A model generated the notes under the pieces. That model had not been told where the DNA came from. It ran no database searches and saw only the letters and a program-made list of their open reading frames with translations. Shown piece after piece: positions 6,255-13,628 of a DNA stretch of 44,426 nt; the stretch's first letter is position 1, and each line of letters opens with the position of its first letter. Origin of the DNA: a virus. The stretch covers positions 1 through 44,426 of the IMG/VR virus record IMGVR_UViG_3300010391_000262. One strand, written 5' to 3'. Made by a program: the position numbers and the translations under genes.

Positions 6255-6264
6255 GGCGGCGGCC

Positions 6265-6870
6265 ATGTCCACCATCACGGACACGCGGTCGTTCCGGGGG
6301 CTTCGCCAGCCCTCGGGTGCCCAGGTCTATCTGGCCGGGCGGCCCTTGCCCCTGCCGCCGCTCAACCCCCGCACCGAAGTGCGCCATAGCCCCACGGGGT
6401 TTGAGTGGGGCTATACGGGCTCGGGCCCGGCCGAGCTGGCCCGGGCGCTCCTGATTGCCGTCGCGCCGGCCGACCCGGTCGTGCGCACGGGGGCCTGCTA
6501 CCAGCGGTTCAAGGAAGAGATCGTGGCCCGCCTGCCGCGAGACCGCCCCTGGGAGCTGCCGGTCGAGCGCGTGCTCGGCTGGCTCGAGCGGTTTCATGCC
6601 GAGGCCCAGCTGCCCTTCTTCGTCTGTGACCTCGGGCCCTTCGCCTGGCTGGGCGCGCGCCCCGCCGGCCGGGCCTGCGTGGTCCGCCATGGCGCCCAGG
6701 ATGGCCCCGACCTCGAGGATACCGGCGCCCCAGGCCTGGGCTACTACACGGCCGTCGACCTCTGGCTCAGGCGGTCGGACAACGACTGCCTGCGGGCGCG
6801 CGGGGACTGCCGCTGGCAGGCCGCCGTCCAGGCCGAATCCCGCTGGCGGGGCGCACGCCATGGCGCCTGA
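6265..6870 (+). CDS. DUF6166-like protein
   Basis: In this 201-aa protein, residues 41-59 read HSPTGFEWGYTGSGPAELA, followed by an Ala/Leu helix and CYQRFKEEIVARLP. This order is the recognised signature of DUF6166, a family found in phages, plasmids and mobile regions with no known reaction. The C-terminal 90 residues extend beyond that core and include WLERFHAEAQLPFFVCDLG. The gene overlaps the next one by 11 bp. The upstream in-frame extension to 5992 is a shadow of the previous gene. Confidence 0.75.
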   Translation: MSTITDTRSFRGLRQPSGAQVYLAGRPLPLPPLNPRTEVRHSPTGFEWGYTGSGPAELARALLIAVAPADPVVRTGACYQRFKEEIVARLPRDRPWELPVERVLGWLERFHAEAQLPFFVCDLGPFAWLGARPAGRACVVRHGAQDGPDLEDTGAPGLGYYTAVDLWLRRSDNDCLRARGDCRWQAAVQAESRWRGARHGA

Positions 6871-7255
6871 GCCCAGCGCGCGGCACGAGATTCGGCTGAC
6901 GGCCGTGGCCTCGCTCGGCGACAGCGTGATCGGCCTGGACGCCGAGGGGCGGGCCTGGCTCTACGACATCGAGCGGCAGGGCTGGGTTCGGGTGCCCATG
7001 ACCCGGCTCGACTTCTCGCGCGAGCTGGCCGGCGCGCCCACGCCCCCGTCGGGTGGCGTCCTGACCGTCCACCGCTTCCCGGTCGGCACCGCGGTGCGTG
7101 ACCGCGAGCGGGATCCGCTCGACCAGGTCGGGCAGGTGCTCGAGCAGGCCTTTCTCCGCGACCCCGATCAGACCGAGCATCCCTACATCATCGTGCAGTT
7201 CCCCTCGGTGCGCCGCTCCTATCTGGACCGGGGCGGCGTGCTCGAGCGGGCCTAG
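6860..7255 (+). CDS. Hypothetical early protein, SSB-operon member
   Basis: This 131-aa protein begins at the ATG at 6860, inside the end of the DUF6166 gene. The N-terminal part (IRLTAVASLGDSVIGLDAEG, then AWLYDIERQGWVRVPM) looks like a small beta-rich repeat, and a similar pattern recurs in the 62-aa protein at 11695. No family was recognised. It is followed by a 37-bp gap with a strong ribosome site for the SSB-like gene. Confidence 0.62.
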   Translation: MAPEPSARHEIRLTAVASLGDSVIGLDAEGRAWLYDIERQGWVRVPMTRLDFSRELAGAPTPPSGGVLTVHRFPVGTAVRDRERDPLDQVGQVLEQAFLRDPDQTEHPYIIVQFPSVRRSYLDRGGVLERA

Positions 7256-7292
7256 GCGTACACCTCCTGACTGTCGGGAAAGGAGCCTCATC

Positions 7293-7622
7293 ATGGGTTC
7301 TCTCAAGAAGTGGCGGCAACTGAGCGGCGGGTCCTTCTACAAGTTCGAAGAGGTCGGCCAGGTGCTCGAGGGCACCTGGCAGGGCACCCAGACGGGGAAG
7401 TTCGGGGACAACGGGACGGTTGAGGTATTCGGGAAGCTCATGGTGTTCTCGCTGAACGCCGGGCTCAAGGACTTGCTCCGCGTGAAGGCGGGCACGGAGA
7501 TCCGCCTGGAGTATCTGGGCAAGCAGCGCGCGAAGAACGGCAACGAGTTCAAGGCCTACAAGGTCGAAGTCGCGGAGGACGCGGAGGTCGCCGACCCTGA
7601 CGACCCGAACGTGCCCTTCTGA
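7293..7622 (+). CDS. ssb: Single-stranded DNA-binding protein (OB-fold, acidic tip)
   Basis: This 109-aa protein has a strong AAAGGAG site (7279-7285) and an ATG at 7293. The body is beta-rich with evenly spaced Gly (VGQVLEGTWQGTQTGKFGD, then IRLEYLGKQRAKNGNEFKAY), consistent with an OB fold. The C-terminus is acidic and ends DPDDPNVPF, matching the DDxxPF-type tip by which bacterial and phage SSBs contact replication and repair partners. Its stop overlaps the start of the exonuclease gene, and together they suggest a recombination/replication module. Confidence 0.75.
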   Translation: MGSLKKWRQLSGGSFYKFEEVGQVLEGTWQGTQTGKFGDNGTVEVFGKLMVFSLNAGLKDLLRVKAGTEIRLEYLGKQRAKNGNEFKAYKVEVAEDAEVADPDDPNVPF

Positions 7623-8416
7623 TGGCTGCCCCCAAGGCCCCGGCCGACAAGTGGGACCGCTCCCGGTGGTATCCAATCGGGGGGCGGCAGTTGCCGAGCG
7701 TGACGACCTTTCTCGACATCATCGCCAAGCCCGCGCTGGGCCCCTGGTACGCCAAGGTCGAGCGGCAGGCCTTCGAGACGGCGATGCTGGAGATTGCGAG
7801 CCGCTACCCCACGATCTCGGCCGACCACCTGCTCGAGCTGGTGATCGAGACGGTCAAGGGCGTCAAGGCCGCGGACAAGGAAAAGGAAAAGGCGGCCGCC
7901 ATCGGCACGGCCGCGCACGCCAAGATCGAGTGGCACACGCGCCGCCTGCTGGGTGAGGACGCCGGGCCCGAGCCCGTCATTCCCGATGCCGCGCTCCTGG
8001 CGGTGATGGCCTGGGAGGACTGGGCCAAGGAGGTTGACTTCACCCCGCTCTGCGCCGAGCGGGTCGTCTACTGCCTCGACTGCGGCTACGCGGGCACGGC
8101 CGACTGGATCGCCAAGGTGCGCGGGGCGGTGACGCTCGGGGACTACAAGACGGGCAAGGCCATCTGGCCCGAGGCGTTTCTGCAGAACCGGGCCTACCGC
8201 CATGCGGCCAAGCGGTCGCTCGGTATTGAGACCGAAGCGGGGCTCATCCTGCGACTGCCCAAGACCTACGAGGATCCCGCCTTCGAGGCGCTGGCCGTGC
8301 CGGAGACGGCGATGGCCAGCGTGCTGGCGGCGTTGGAGCTCTGGAAGTGGCAGCGGGTCGCCTCGGGCCGCCGGCTGGAACCGGCAGCGGGTCGCCTCCG
8401 GCCGCCGGTGGCGTGA
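7622..8416 (+). CDS. PD-(D/E)XK exonuclease, RecB/Cas4-like
   Basis: This 264-aa protein shows the core of RecB-type nucleases in order: GTAAH (95-99), Glu146 (AERVV), Asp161 (GTADWI), DYKTGK (174-179) and a Gln188-x3-Tyr192 motif. The family degrades DNA ends, and in phages such proteins usually act in recombination. No annealing protein (RecT, Erf, Redbeta) is seen beside it, although the SSB gene overlaps its start. The last 20 codons carry an imperfect 26-bp direct repeat whose second copy is read in another frame, so the C-terminus may be newly formed. Confidence 0.88.
   Translation: MAAPKAPADKWDRSRWYPIGGRQLPSVTTFLDIIAKPALGPWYAKVERQAFETAMLEIASRYPTISADHLLELVIETVKGVKAADKEKEKAAAIGTAAHAKIEWHTRRLLGEDAGPEPVIPDAALLAVMAWEDWAKEVDFTPLCAERVVYCLDCGYAGTADWIAKVRGAVTLGDYKTGKAIWPEAFLQNRAYRHAAKRSLGIETEAGLILRLPKTYEDPAFEALAVPETAMASVLAALELWKWQRVASGRRLEPAAGRLRPPVA
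8349..8408 (+). repeat. Frame-shifting 26-bp direct repeat
   Basis: Copies at 8349-8374 and 8383-8408 begin GGCAGCGGGTCGCCTC and differ at one base (16th or 17th position, G/C). The period is 34 bp, which is not a multiple of three. Without the extra copy, the exonuclease frame would run in frame through to the start of the next gene (8424), because no stop lies between them in that frame. Confidence 0.85.
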
Positions 8417-8423
8417 CCACATA

Positions 8424-9038
8424 ATGACCGACCGCCCCCTCTGGCCCGTCGGCCGCGTCGAGGCCACCAGTACGGCCTTGGCCCTGCCGGCGGGCTTGCC
8501 CATCGAGGACTGGCTGGACGTCGGCCGGGCGCTCGACCGCCTGCGCGGCGGCTTCAAGTGGTGGGTGGGGGACTGGCTGCTCTACGGCGAGGCGACCTAC
8601 GACGAGCGGTACAGCCAGGGGATGTCGGCCACCGGCTGGGACTACCAGACGGTCGCCAACGCCATCTGGGTCGCCCGCCGCTTCGCCTGGGCCGAGCGGG
8701 AGCCCGAGCTCTCGTGGTCCCATCATGCCGTCCTGGCCGGGCTCGAGGACGCCGAGGAGCGGGTCGGGTGGCTCAAGCAGGCCCTCGCCAAGCGGTGGAC
8801 CGTGGCCGAGCTCCGCGACGAGGTCTCTGCCGCCCATCCGCCCGATGGCGTCGGGGCGCGGGTGCCGGCGGCGCTGGCGCTCTTCCGGCGGGAGCAGATC
8901 GGCGTGCAGCAGGCCTGGGCGGCCGTCCTGCTGCGCCGGTTCCCCGGAATCCCGGCCTCGGGCGCCGTGGCCGCCGCGGAGGAGCTCTTCACCGTCACCG
9001 AGCGGACACTCTTTCCCTCCGTAGGGAAATCGGCATGA
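8424..9038 (+). CDS. LmbU-like putative DNA-binding protein
   Basis: In this 204-aa protein, residues 20-125 contain FKWWVGDWLLYGE, TGWDYQTVANAIWVARRF and LSWSHHAVLAGL, then WTVAEL. This pattern resembles the LmbU family of transcriptional regulators and related phage proteins. A role in regulating early genes or replication is plausible. No catalytic motif is seen. The gene lies between the exonuclease and the initiator candidate, overlapping the latter's ATG. Confidence 0.65.
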   Translation: MTDRPLWPVGRVEATSTALALPAGLPIEDWLDVGRALDRLRGGFKWWVGDWLLYGEATYDERYSQGMSATGWDYQTVANAIWVARRFAWAEREPELSWSHHAVLAGLEDAEERVGWLKQALAKRWTVAELRDEVSAAHPPDGVGARVPAALALFRREQIGVQQAWAAVLLRRFPGIPASGAVAAAEELFTVTERTLFPSVGKSA

Positions 9039-9730
9039 GCCTCTACCTGATGGGCCGGGTGTTCGTGACGCCGATGGCCTCGCCGGCCGACAAGCTGGTG
9101 CTGCTGGCCCTGGCCGAGCACGCCTGGGACGACGGCGGGGAGGCCTATCCGTCCTTGCGGCGCCTGGGGCTCTACACGGCCTTGAGCGAGCGGACGGTGC
9201 GCTACGCCCTGCGGCGGCTTGAAGCGGACGGCTGGCTCTCGGTCCAGCGACCGGCCGACCCAGACGGCCACGCGCCGACGGTCTACCAGCTGGCAACCGA
9301 GCGGCTCTCGACCCCTGGGGCAGGACGTGCCCCAGCCCCCGGCCAGCGGTGCCCCAGCCCGGGGCAGGGCGTGCCCCAGCCCCCAGCAAGCGGTGCCCCA
9401 GCCCTGGGGCAGGACGTGCCCCCGAACCGTCCTTCAGAACCGTCCTTAAACCGTCAGGAGGACAGCCCGCCCACCTTCCGAGTCGCCAGGGAGATCCTCG
9501 AGGCGCTCGACGGCGCAGTGACCTTCCGCGGGGACCCGCGCCTGAGAAGCCCGCTCTACTGGCAGGCCCAGGTGCAAGCCTTCCCGGCGGTCGACTTCCC
9601 GCAGGAGATCAAGGAGGCCCAGGCCTGGTGCGTCAGGAGCCCCGACCGGGCGCCCCGGAGTAACTTCCCCCGGTTTCTCGGCAACTGGTTCCGCCGGGCC
9701 GCGGCCGACCAGCGTGAGGCCTCGGGATGA
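9035..9730 (+). CDS. Winged-helix replication initiator candidate (O-protein-like)
   Basis: In this 231-aa protein, residues 1-80 form a winged helix-turn-helix: ASPADKLVLLALAEHAWDDGG, YPSLRRLGLYTALSERTVRY and ALRRLEADGWLSVQ. This is the arrangement of the DNA-binding domain in lambda O/DnaD-type phage initiators. A Pro/Gly/Ala linker (about 92-145) is encoded by five near-identical 22-bp units. A C-terminal helical domain (about 150-225, with WCVRSPDRAPRSNFPRFLGNWF) follows. Lambda keeps its origin iterons inside gene O, and the same arrangement is seen here. The frame upstream of 9035 is not used. No helicase loader is visible. Confidence 0.75.
   Translation: MSLYLMGRVFVTPMASPADKLVLLALAEHAWDDGGEAYPSLRRLGLYTALSERTVRYALRRLEADGWLSVQRPADPDGHAPTVYQLATERLSTPGAGRAPAPGQRCPSPGQGVPQPPASGAPALGQDVPPNRPSEPSLNRQEDSPPTFRVAREILEALDGAVTFRGDPRLRSPLYWQAQVQAFPAVDFPQEIKEAQAWCVRSPDRAPRSNFPRFLGNWFRRAAADQREASG
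9317..9423 (+). repeat. 22-bp iterons within the initiator gene, likely replication origin
   Basis: GTGCCCCAGCCC begins at 9327, 9349, 9371 and 9393, an exact 22-bp spacing. A fifth, diverged copy (GTGCCCC) begins at 9416. Alternate units are preceded by GGGGCAGGRC, which pairs with GTGCCCC to form short palindromes. Directly downstream, AACCGTCCTT occurs at 9425-9434 and 9438-9447, with a partial copy at 9449. Direct repeats phased at two helical turns inside an initiator gene are typical of lambdoid origins. Confidence 0.65.
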
Positions 9731-9939
9731 GCGACCGAGAGCCCGTGCATGGCGAGATCGTCACAGACCGTATCCCGGCCCGCCGAGCGGGCAAGAAGCG
9801 GCGGCGCTGGTGTGGCTTCTGCTCGACGTGGACGTGGGAAAACTGTCTCGGTGTGTTCCGCCATCGCGGCGGTAATGCGGCCTATTGTCGTCTTCTACGC
9901 CCTCGCGCCACCGCGTCGCGCGCGGAGAGCAGGCCATGA
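9727..9939 (+). CDS. Small basic Cys-containing protein
   Basis: This 70-aa protein is coupled on both sides (ATGA at 9727, ATGA at 9936). It has a basic patch (RRAGKKRRRW) followed by CGFCSTWTWENC, a possible zinc knuckle. No family was recognised. Coupling and a Cys pattern like its neighbours support it, but the Arg-rich tail could be background. Confidence 0.5.
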   Translation: MSDREPVHGEIVTDRIPARRAGKKRRRWCGFCSTWTWENCLGVFRHRGGNAAYCRLLRPRATASRAESRP

Positions 9940-10448
9940 CCGCCACCGTGACCCCGATCCCCTGGCTCTGCCGGTGCACCAAGAAGAACGCCGGGCGCGC
10001 GCAGTTTTGCCCGGCCTGCGGCGAGCGGCGCCCCGAGCTCTCGAGCCCCGGCCAGCCGGCCCAGCGCAAGCGCGGGACCGTATGCCCCTATGACGGCGCC
10101 GTGCTTCGGGACGACGGCTTCTGCCCCGATGGCGACGGTTACCCCTATGGCCTGCCTTGCCCCTTCGTCTGCCCGGTCTGCCGCCAGCGTCTCGAGTGGG
10201 CCGGCGGGTGCCGGGCCTGCCATGGCGCGCTTCACGGCTCGCGTGAGGAATGGAAGTTCCCCGGCGACCGCTATGACCTCTTCGACGACGCGGGCCAGCC
10301 CCTGGGCGATGGCCAGCACTGGCGCCTGGTGCGGCCGGGCCCGGCCCCCGCCATCTCGGTCGAGGAGAACAAGGAGGTCCTGACGATCGTGCAGCGGATG
10401 CTGGCGCGCGGGCAGCTGGGACAGCCCCTGCCGGTGGAGACGCCCTGA
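9936..10448 (+). CDS. Multi-zinc-ribbon protein
   Basis: This 170-aa protein starts at the ATG at 9936, overlapping the previous stop. It has at least four Cys pairs: LCRCTKK, FCPACGER, VCPYDG with FCPDGDG, and FCPVCRQR followed by GCRACHG. This is a chain of double zinc ribbons of the kind used in nucleic-acid or protein contacts. The C-terminal 60 residues lack Cys and contain a helix (SVEENKEVLTIVQRML). No specific family is assigned. Confidence 0.7.
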   Translation: MTATVTPIPWLCRCTKKNAGRAQFCPACGERRPELSSPGQPAQRKRGTVCPYDGAVLRDDGFCPDGDGYPYGLPCPFVCPVCRQRLEWAGGCRACHGALHGSREEWKFPGDRYDLFDDAGQPLGDGQHWRLVRPGPAPAISVEENKEVLTIVQRMLARGQLGQPLPVETP

Positions 10449-10828
10449 TGGGCTTCTTCCGCTGCAGGCACTGCGGCGTCATCTGGCCCGAGCCCCATCG
10501 GCCTGGTTGCGTCCATAGCACCCACAAGGAGCCTCCCATGGCAACTGATGAAGAGGTCCAGAAGCTCGCTGGTGCGGTCCTAAAGGTCGACGTCGGGTTG
10601 GGGGGCATCTCGACCGGCCCGGCCCCGTGGACCGCGTGCACCGTCGAGGTCAAGCTCGACCGCCTGCGGCGGGTGCTGCGAGACCTGCGCTGGACGCTGG
10701 ACCAGGCCCGGCGTCACGCCGCCCAGTTCGAATCCCACGAGCATAACGCCAAGGGCGAGGTCGTGGTGCCGCTTCACCTGCGCGGGGGCCAGGGCGAAGG
10801 CGCCTCGAGTTACGACACGCTCGCATGA
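10448..10828 (+). CDS. Hypothetical protein with optional N-terminal CxxC extension
   Basis: This 126-aa protein has two possible starts. ATG 10448 (TGATG overlap) gives an N-terminal FRCRHCG...GCVH zinc-like segment. ATG 10538 has its own AAGGAG site (10527-10532) and gives a 96-aa product starting MATDEEVQKLAGAV. The C-terminal part has a long helix with VKLDRLRRVLRDLRWTLDQARRH. Both products may be made. Function is unknown. Confidence 0.62.
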   Translation: MGFFRCRHCGVIWPEPHRPGCVHSTHKEPPMATDEEVQKLAGAVLKVDVGLGGISTGPAPWTACTVEVKLDRLRRVLRDLRWTLDQARRHAAQFESHEHNAKGEVVVPLHLRGGQGEGASSYDTLA

Positions 10829-11238
10829 CCGTCGCCACCCCCGTCGAGCTCATCGCGCCCTACCGGGCCCAGCTGGACCGGGCGGCCTTGGCCGGCAGAC
10901 TCCAAGCCGGCCACCGGGGGCGCGCTCAGCGGATCAAGCTCCGCGACCTGGCGGTCGTCTGCTTCGGCCAGACGGCCACCCATGGCTCGGCGCGGGAGGT
11001 CGCGCTCCGCTCCGTCCTGGCTGAGCTGGTGCAGCAGGGGGCGGCCATCGCTACCGAACCCGGCCCCGACGGGGGCGTCTGGTGGCTGGCCGATGAGACG
11101 GAACGGCAGGCGGTGCTCAGCCAGCTGGCCCTGCAGATCAAGGCCCTCCGCGCGCGGGTGACCCAGCTCGAGCGGGCCCGGCTGGCCACTTGGTCGCCGG
11201 CCCAGGGCACTCTCCTGCCGGAGCCGGGAGCGGACTGA
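10825..11238 (+). CDS. Hypothetical early protein with C-terminal coiled coil
   Basis: This 137-aa protein has an N-terminal helical region, then a part resembling a small winged helix (IKLRDLAVVCFGQTATHGSAREVALRSVLAELVQQGAAI, then VWWLADE). A coiled-coil-like helix follows at about 90-118 (VLSQLALQIKALRARVTQLERA). It could bind DNA as a dimer, which is inference. It is coupled to both neighbours. Confidence 0.62.
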   Translation: MTVATPVELIAPYRAQLDRAALAGRLQAGHRGRAQRIKLRDLAVVCFGQTATHGSAREVALRSVLAELVQQGAAIATEPGPDGGVWWLADETERQAVLSQLALQIKALRARVTQLERARLATWSPAQGTLLPEPGAD

Positions 11239-11402
11239 TGCGGCAGACGGCCTTGTTCCTCGGCAGCACGCTCGCCACCGTGAACCTGGCGATCCTCGGG
11301 CTGGTGGCGGACGGGTTCGGCTGGACCGTCCTGCTGACGGCGGTGGGGATCCTGCTGCTCATCGTGGGCCTGTTTAGAACAGGGGGACAACGCGGATGCT
11401 AA
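11238..11402 (+). CDS. 54-aa two-TM membrane protein
   Basis: Start and stop both overlap neighbouring genes. The product is almost entirely hydrophobic, with segments at about 4-24 and 29-47 and a short basic tail ending in Cys. It forms a pair with the next gene, which is also membrane anchored. Function is unknown. Confidence 0.6.
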   Translation: MRQTALFLGSTLATVNLAILGLVADGFGWTVLLTAVGILLLIVGLFRTGGQRGC

Positions 11403-11695
11403 TCACACGACGCTGGCTGGCCATCGTGACGGTGGGCGAGCTCCTGGTGGCGGTGCTGGCCTTTGGCCTCGGGCGCTTCACGGCGCCGACCCTGGCCCAG
11501 GTGCGCCTCCTCGAGACGAATATCCGGGCCGTGGAAGCCCGGCAGATCGGCCTGCGGGCCCAGCTCACGCGGACTGACGAGCTCCTCGTCCGCGCGCGCA
11601 TGAGCCACCAGGCCCGGCTGGCCGACGTGGCGCGGGACTGGGGTATCACGGGGCAGTGGGACTGCCGGACGGTGGGGCCAGGGACGGGGCGGTGA
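11396..11695 (+). CDS. Membrane-anchored coiled-coil protein
   Basis: This 99-aa protein has an N-terminal signal anchor (about 7-28), followed by a helical stretch with heptad-like Leu/Arg spacing (VRLLETNIRAVEARQIGLRA, then LLVRARMSHQARL). The topology of one TM then a coiled coil resembles inner-membrane spanins. However, the gene lies among early genes, far from the lysis cassette. Confidence 0.58.
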   Translation: MLITRRWLAIVTVGELLVAVLAFGLGRFTAPTLAQVRLLETNIRAVEARQIGLRAQLTRTDELLVRARMSHQARLADVARDWGITGQWDCRTVGPGTGR

Positions 11696-11883
11696 TGAGC
11701 AACAAGATCATTCAGATTCAGCCGTGGCGCGACCGCCTGCTCGCGCTGACGGAGCAGGGCGAGGTCTACGACCTCGAGCTCATCAATGACCGTGGTCTGG
11801 CTCTCTTCATGCCGCGCCTGAGTCTGCTGTTCCCGGTCACGGCGGCACCCGCGGCGCCTAGCGCCGAGCAGGGCAGAGTATGA
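11695..11883 (+). CDS. 62-aa hypothetical beta-rich protein
   Basis: The start overlaps the previous stop (TGATG). The sequence MSNKIIQIQPWRDRLLALTE then QGEVYDLELIND resembles the N-terminal part of the 131-aa protein at 6860 in pattern (a small beta-hairpin with 'IGLDAEGRAWLYDIE'). Function is unknown. Confidence 0.58.
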   Translation: MSNKIIQIQPWRDRLLALTEQGEVYDLELINDRGLALFMPRLSLLFPVTAAPAAPSAEQGRV

Positions 11884-12008
11884 AGCCGCTCTTCCCGGGC
11901 CAAGTCTGCCAGCGGTGTCAGTTGCCCATCCCGCCGGCCTGCTGTTCGATGGTCTGCGTCTGCACGACGCCCCTGCGGGCGCGCTCGCCCGAGGACGAGG
12001 CCTCGTGA
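11880..12008 (+). CDS. 42-aa Cys-rich peptide
   Basis: The gene is coupled by ATGA to the previous gene and by GTGA to the next. It has seven Cys residues, as CQRC, CC and CVC within residues 10-28, which suggests one zinc site or a disulfide-rich peptide. It is short, but the double coupling supports translation. Confidence 0.5.
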   Translation: MKPLFPGQVCQRCQLPIPPACCSMVCVCTTPLRARSPEDEAS

Positions 12009-12172
12009 GCCAGGGCGCCCACAACTCCTCGCACGCCTACCTGGGCAACCGCCGCGGCCGCGGGCCGCGGCTCCTGGGCAAGCTCGGCCGTGCGGTCACC
12101 CTCAAGCGCCTTGAGGAGCTCCTGCGCGGGAGCCCGAGGCCGGCCTCCAAGGAGAAACGCCATGGATCCTAA
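12005..12172 (+). CDS. 55-aa basic peptide upstream of parB
   Basis: The GTG start overlaps the previous stop. The product is rich in Arg, Lys and Gly (LGNRRGRGPRLLGKLGRA) with a helical LKRLEELLRG segment. It overlaps the parB start by 11 bp. It may be a small DNA-binding peptide, or a leader that couples parB translation. Confidence 0.42.
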   Translation: MSQGAHNSSHAYLGNRRGRGPRLLGKLGRAVTLKRLEELLRGSPRPASKEKRHGS

Positions 12173-13628
12173 CACCAGGCTGGCAACCCTGTCGGTGGCC
12201 CAGCTCCGCGAATCGCCGCTTAACCCCCGCCGGCACTACGACGAGGACAAACTGCGGGAGCTGGCGGCCAGCATCGCGGCCAAGGGGGTGATCGAGCCCC
12301 TGCTCGTGCGGCCGCGGCCTGCTGAGGGCATGACAGACGACCTCTTCGAGATCGCCTGCGGGCATCGCCGCTTCCGGGCGGCCCAGCGGGCGGGCCTGGA
12401 CAGGCTCCCCTGCCTCGTGCGGGAGATGGACGACGTGGCCTTCCTCGAGGTGGTGGTGATCGACAACCTGCAACGCGACGACCTGCACCCGCCGGAAGAG
12501 GCCGAGGGCTACAAGCAGCTGATGACGGGCGCGGGCTACGACGTCCATCGAATCGCCGACCGCGTGGGGCGCTCGGTCAAGTACGTCTACGACCGGGTGA
12601 AGCTGCTCGAGCTCGGAGCGCCGGCCCGGCGGGCCTTCTTGGACGGCCGCTTCACCGCCGGCCACGCCATTCTCCTGGCGCGGCTCACCCCCACCCAGCA
12701 GGCCCTGGCCCTCAATCCCAAGGGCGACGGGCTCTTCGAGCAGGAGCATACGCTCTGGAGCCCCGACGAGGAGCCGGACGAGCCGGCCTACAAACCTGTC
12801 AGCGTGCGCGAGCTCGCCGGCTGGATCGACGAGCACGTCAAGTTCAATCCCAGGTCGGTCGACCCCATGCTCTTCCCGGAGACGGCCGAGGCCTTGCAGC
12901 TAGTCGGGACGGGCACCAAGGAGCGGCCGGCCACCCTCATCCCCATCACGCATGACCACTTTGTCCAGCCCGAGGCGCGCGACGGCCAGCGCATCTACGG
13001 CCCGCGGAGCTGGAAGCGCGCCGATGGACGGTTCAAGTCCAAGCCCTGCGACAAGGCCGTCCTGGGCGTGGTCGTGGTCGGCCCCGACCGCGGGCAGGCC
13101 TTCCTGGTGTGCGCGGCCAAGAAGGGCTGCGCCCGGCACTGGGCGGCCGAGCAGCGCGAGAGCGCGCACCGGGCCAAGTCGCTGGGTTCGCCGGACGCTG
13201 CCCAGGCCCGCGCGCAGCGCGAGCGCCTCAAGTACGACGCCCAGCAGGCGCAGGAGGAGGCCCTGCGGGCCCGGTGGACGAAGGCCATGCCCAAGATCCT
13301 CGAGGCCGTGGCCGCGGCCGTGAAGAAAGCCCCGGCCCGGGCCAAGGGCCACCTGGGCGCCTTCCTCCTCGGGCAGCTCGAGCTGAGCAGGCGGGCGAAG
13401 CGGGTGGACCTCGTGCCGCGCGGGACGACGGCCGAGGACCTGGTGCGCCACCTGGCGTTCCTCATGCTCTGTGACGAGGTCCAGGCCTACCAGGCGCCGG
13501 AGCGGTTTCCCGGGGTGGCCAAGGCCTTCGGCCTCGATGTGCAGAAGATCCTCGACGCCGCGGCCCCGCTCCCCAAGGCCGCCCCCGTGCAGATGGCTGC
13601 AAAGAAGAAGGGGCGCCGCGCCGCATGA
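12162..13628 (+). CDS. parB: ParB/Spo0J-family protein (no ParA partner seen)
   Basis: In this 488-aa protein, residues 8-110 match the ParB N-terminal domain: SPLNPRRHYDED, the GHRRFRAA box (67-74, the phosphate-binding GxxRxxA motif of the CTPase fold) and DNLQRDDLHPPEEA (101-114). An HTH region follows (about 125-150, HRIADRVGRSVKYVYDRVKL). The C-terminal 300 residues are long, helical and basic, unlike short plasmid ParBs. The ATG at 12162 has an AAGGAG site. No ParA or obvious parS lies nearby. Roles could be transcription silencing, origin control or prophage maintenance. Confidence 0.88.
   Translation: MDPNTRLATLSVAQLRESPLNPRRHYDEDKLRELAASIAAKGVIEPLLVRPRPAEGMTDDLFEIACGHRRFRAAQRAGLDRLPCLVREMDDVAFLEVVVIDNLQRDDLHPPEEAEGYKQLMTGAGYDVHRIADRVGRSVKYVYDRVKLLELGAPARRAFLDGRFTAGHAILLARLTPTQQALALNPKGDGLFEQEHTLWSPDEEPDEPAYKPVSVRELAGWIDEHVKFNPRSVDPMLFPETAEALQLVGTGTKERPATLIPITHDHFVQPEARDGQRIYGPRSWKRADGRFKSKPCDKAVLGVVVVGPDRGQAFLVCAAKKGCARHWAAEQRESAHRAKSLGSPDAAQARAQRERLKYDAQQAQEEALRARWTKAMPKILEAVAAAVKKAPARAKGHLGAFLLGQLELSRRAKRVDLVPRGTTAEDLVRHLAFLMLCDEVQAYQAPERFPGVAKAFGLDVQKILDAAAPLPKAAPVQMAAKKKGRRAA

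Noticed and set aside
9317-9423. Possible CRISPR-like array from regularly spaced repeats
   Set aside because: The repeats are 12 bp at 22-bp steps with related, not unique, spacers, and they lie in frame inside a coding region. Origin iterons are a better reading.
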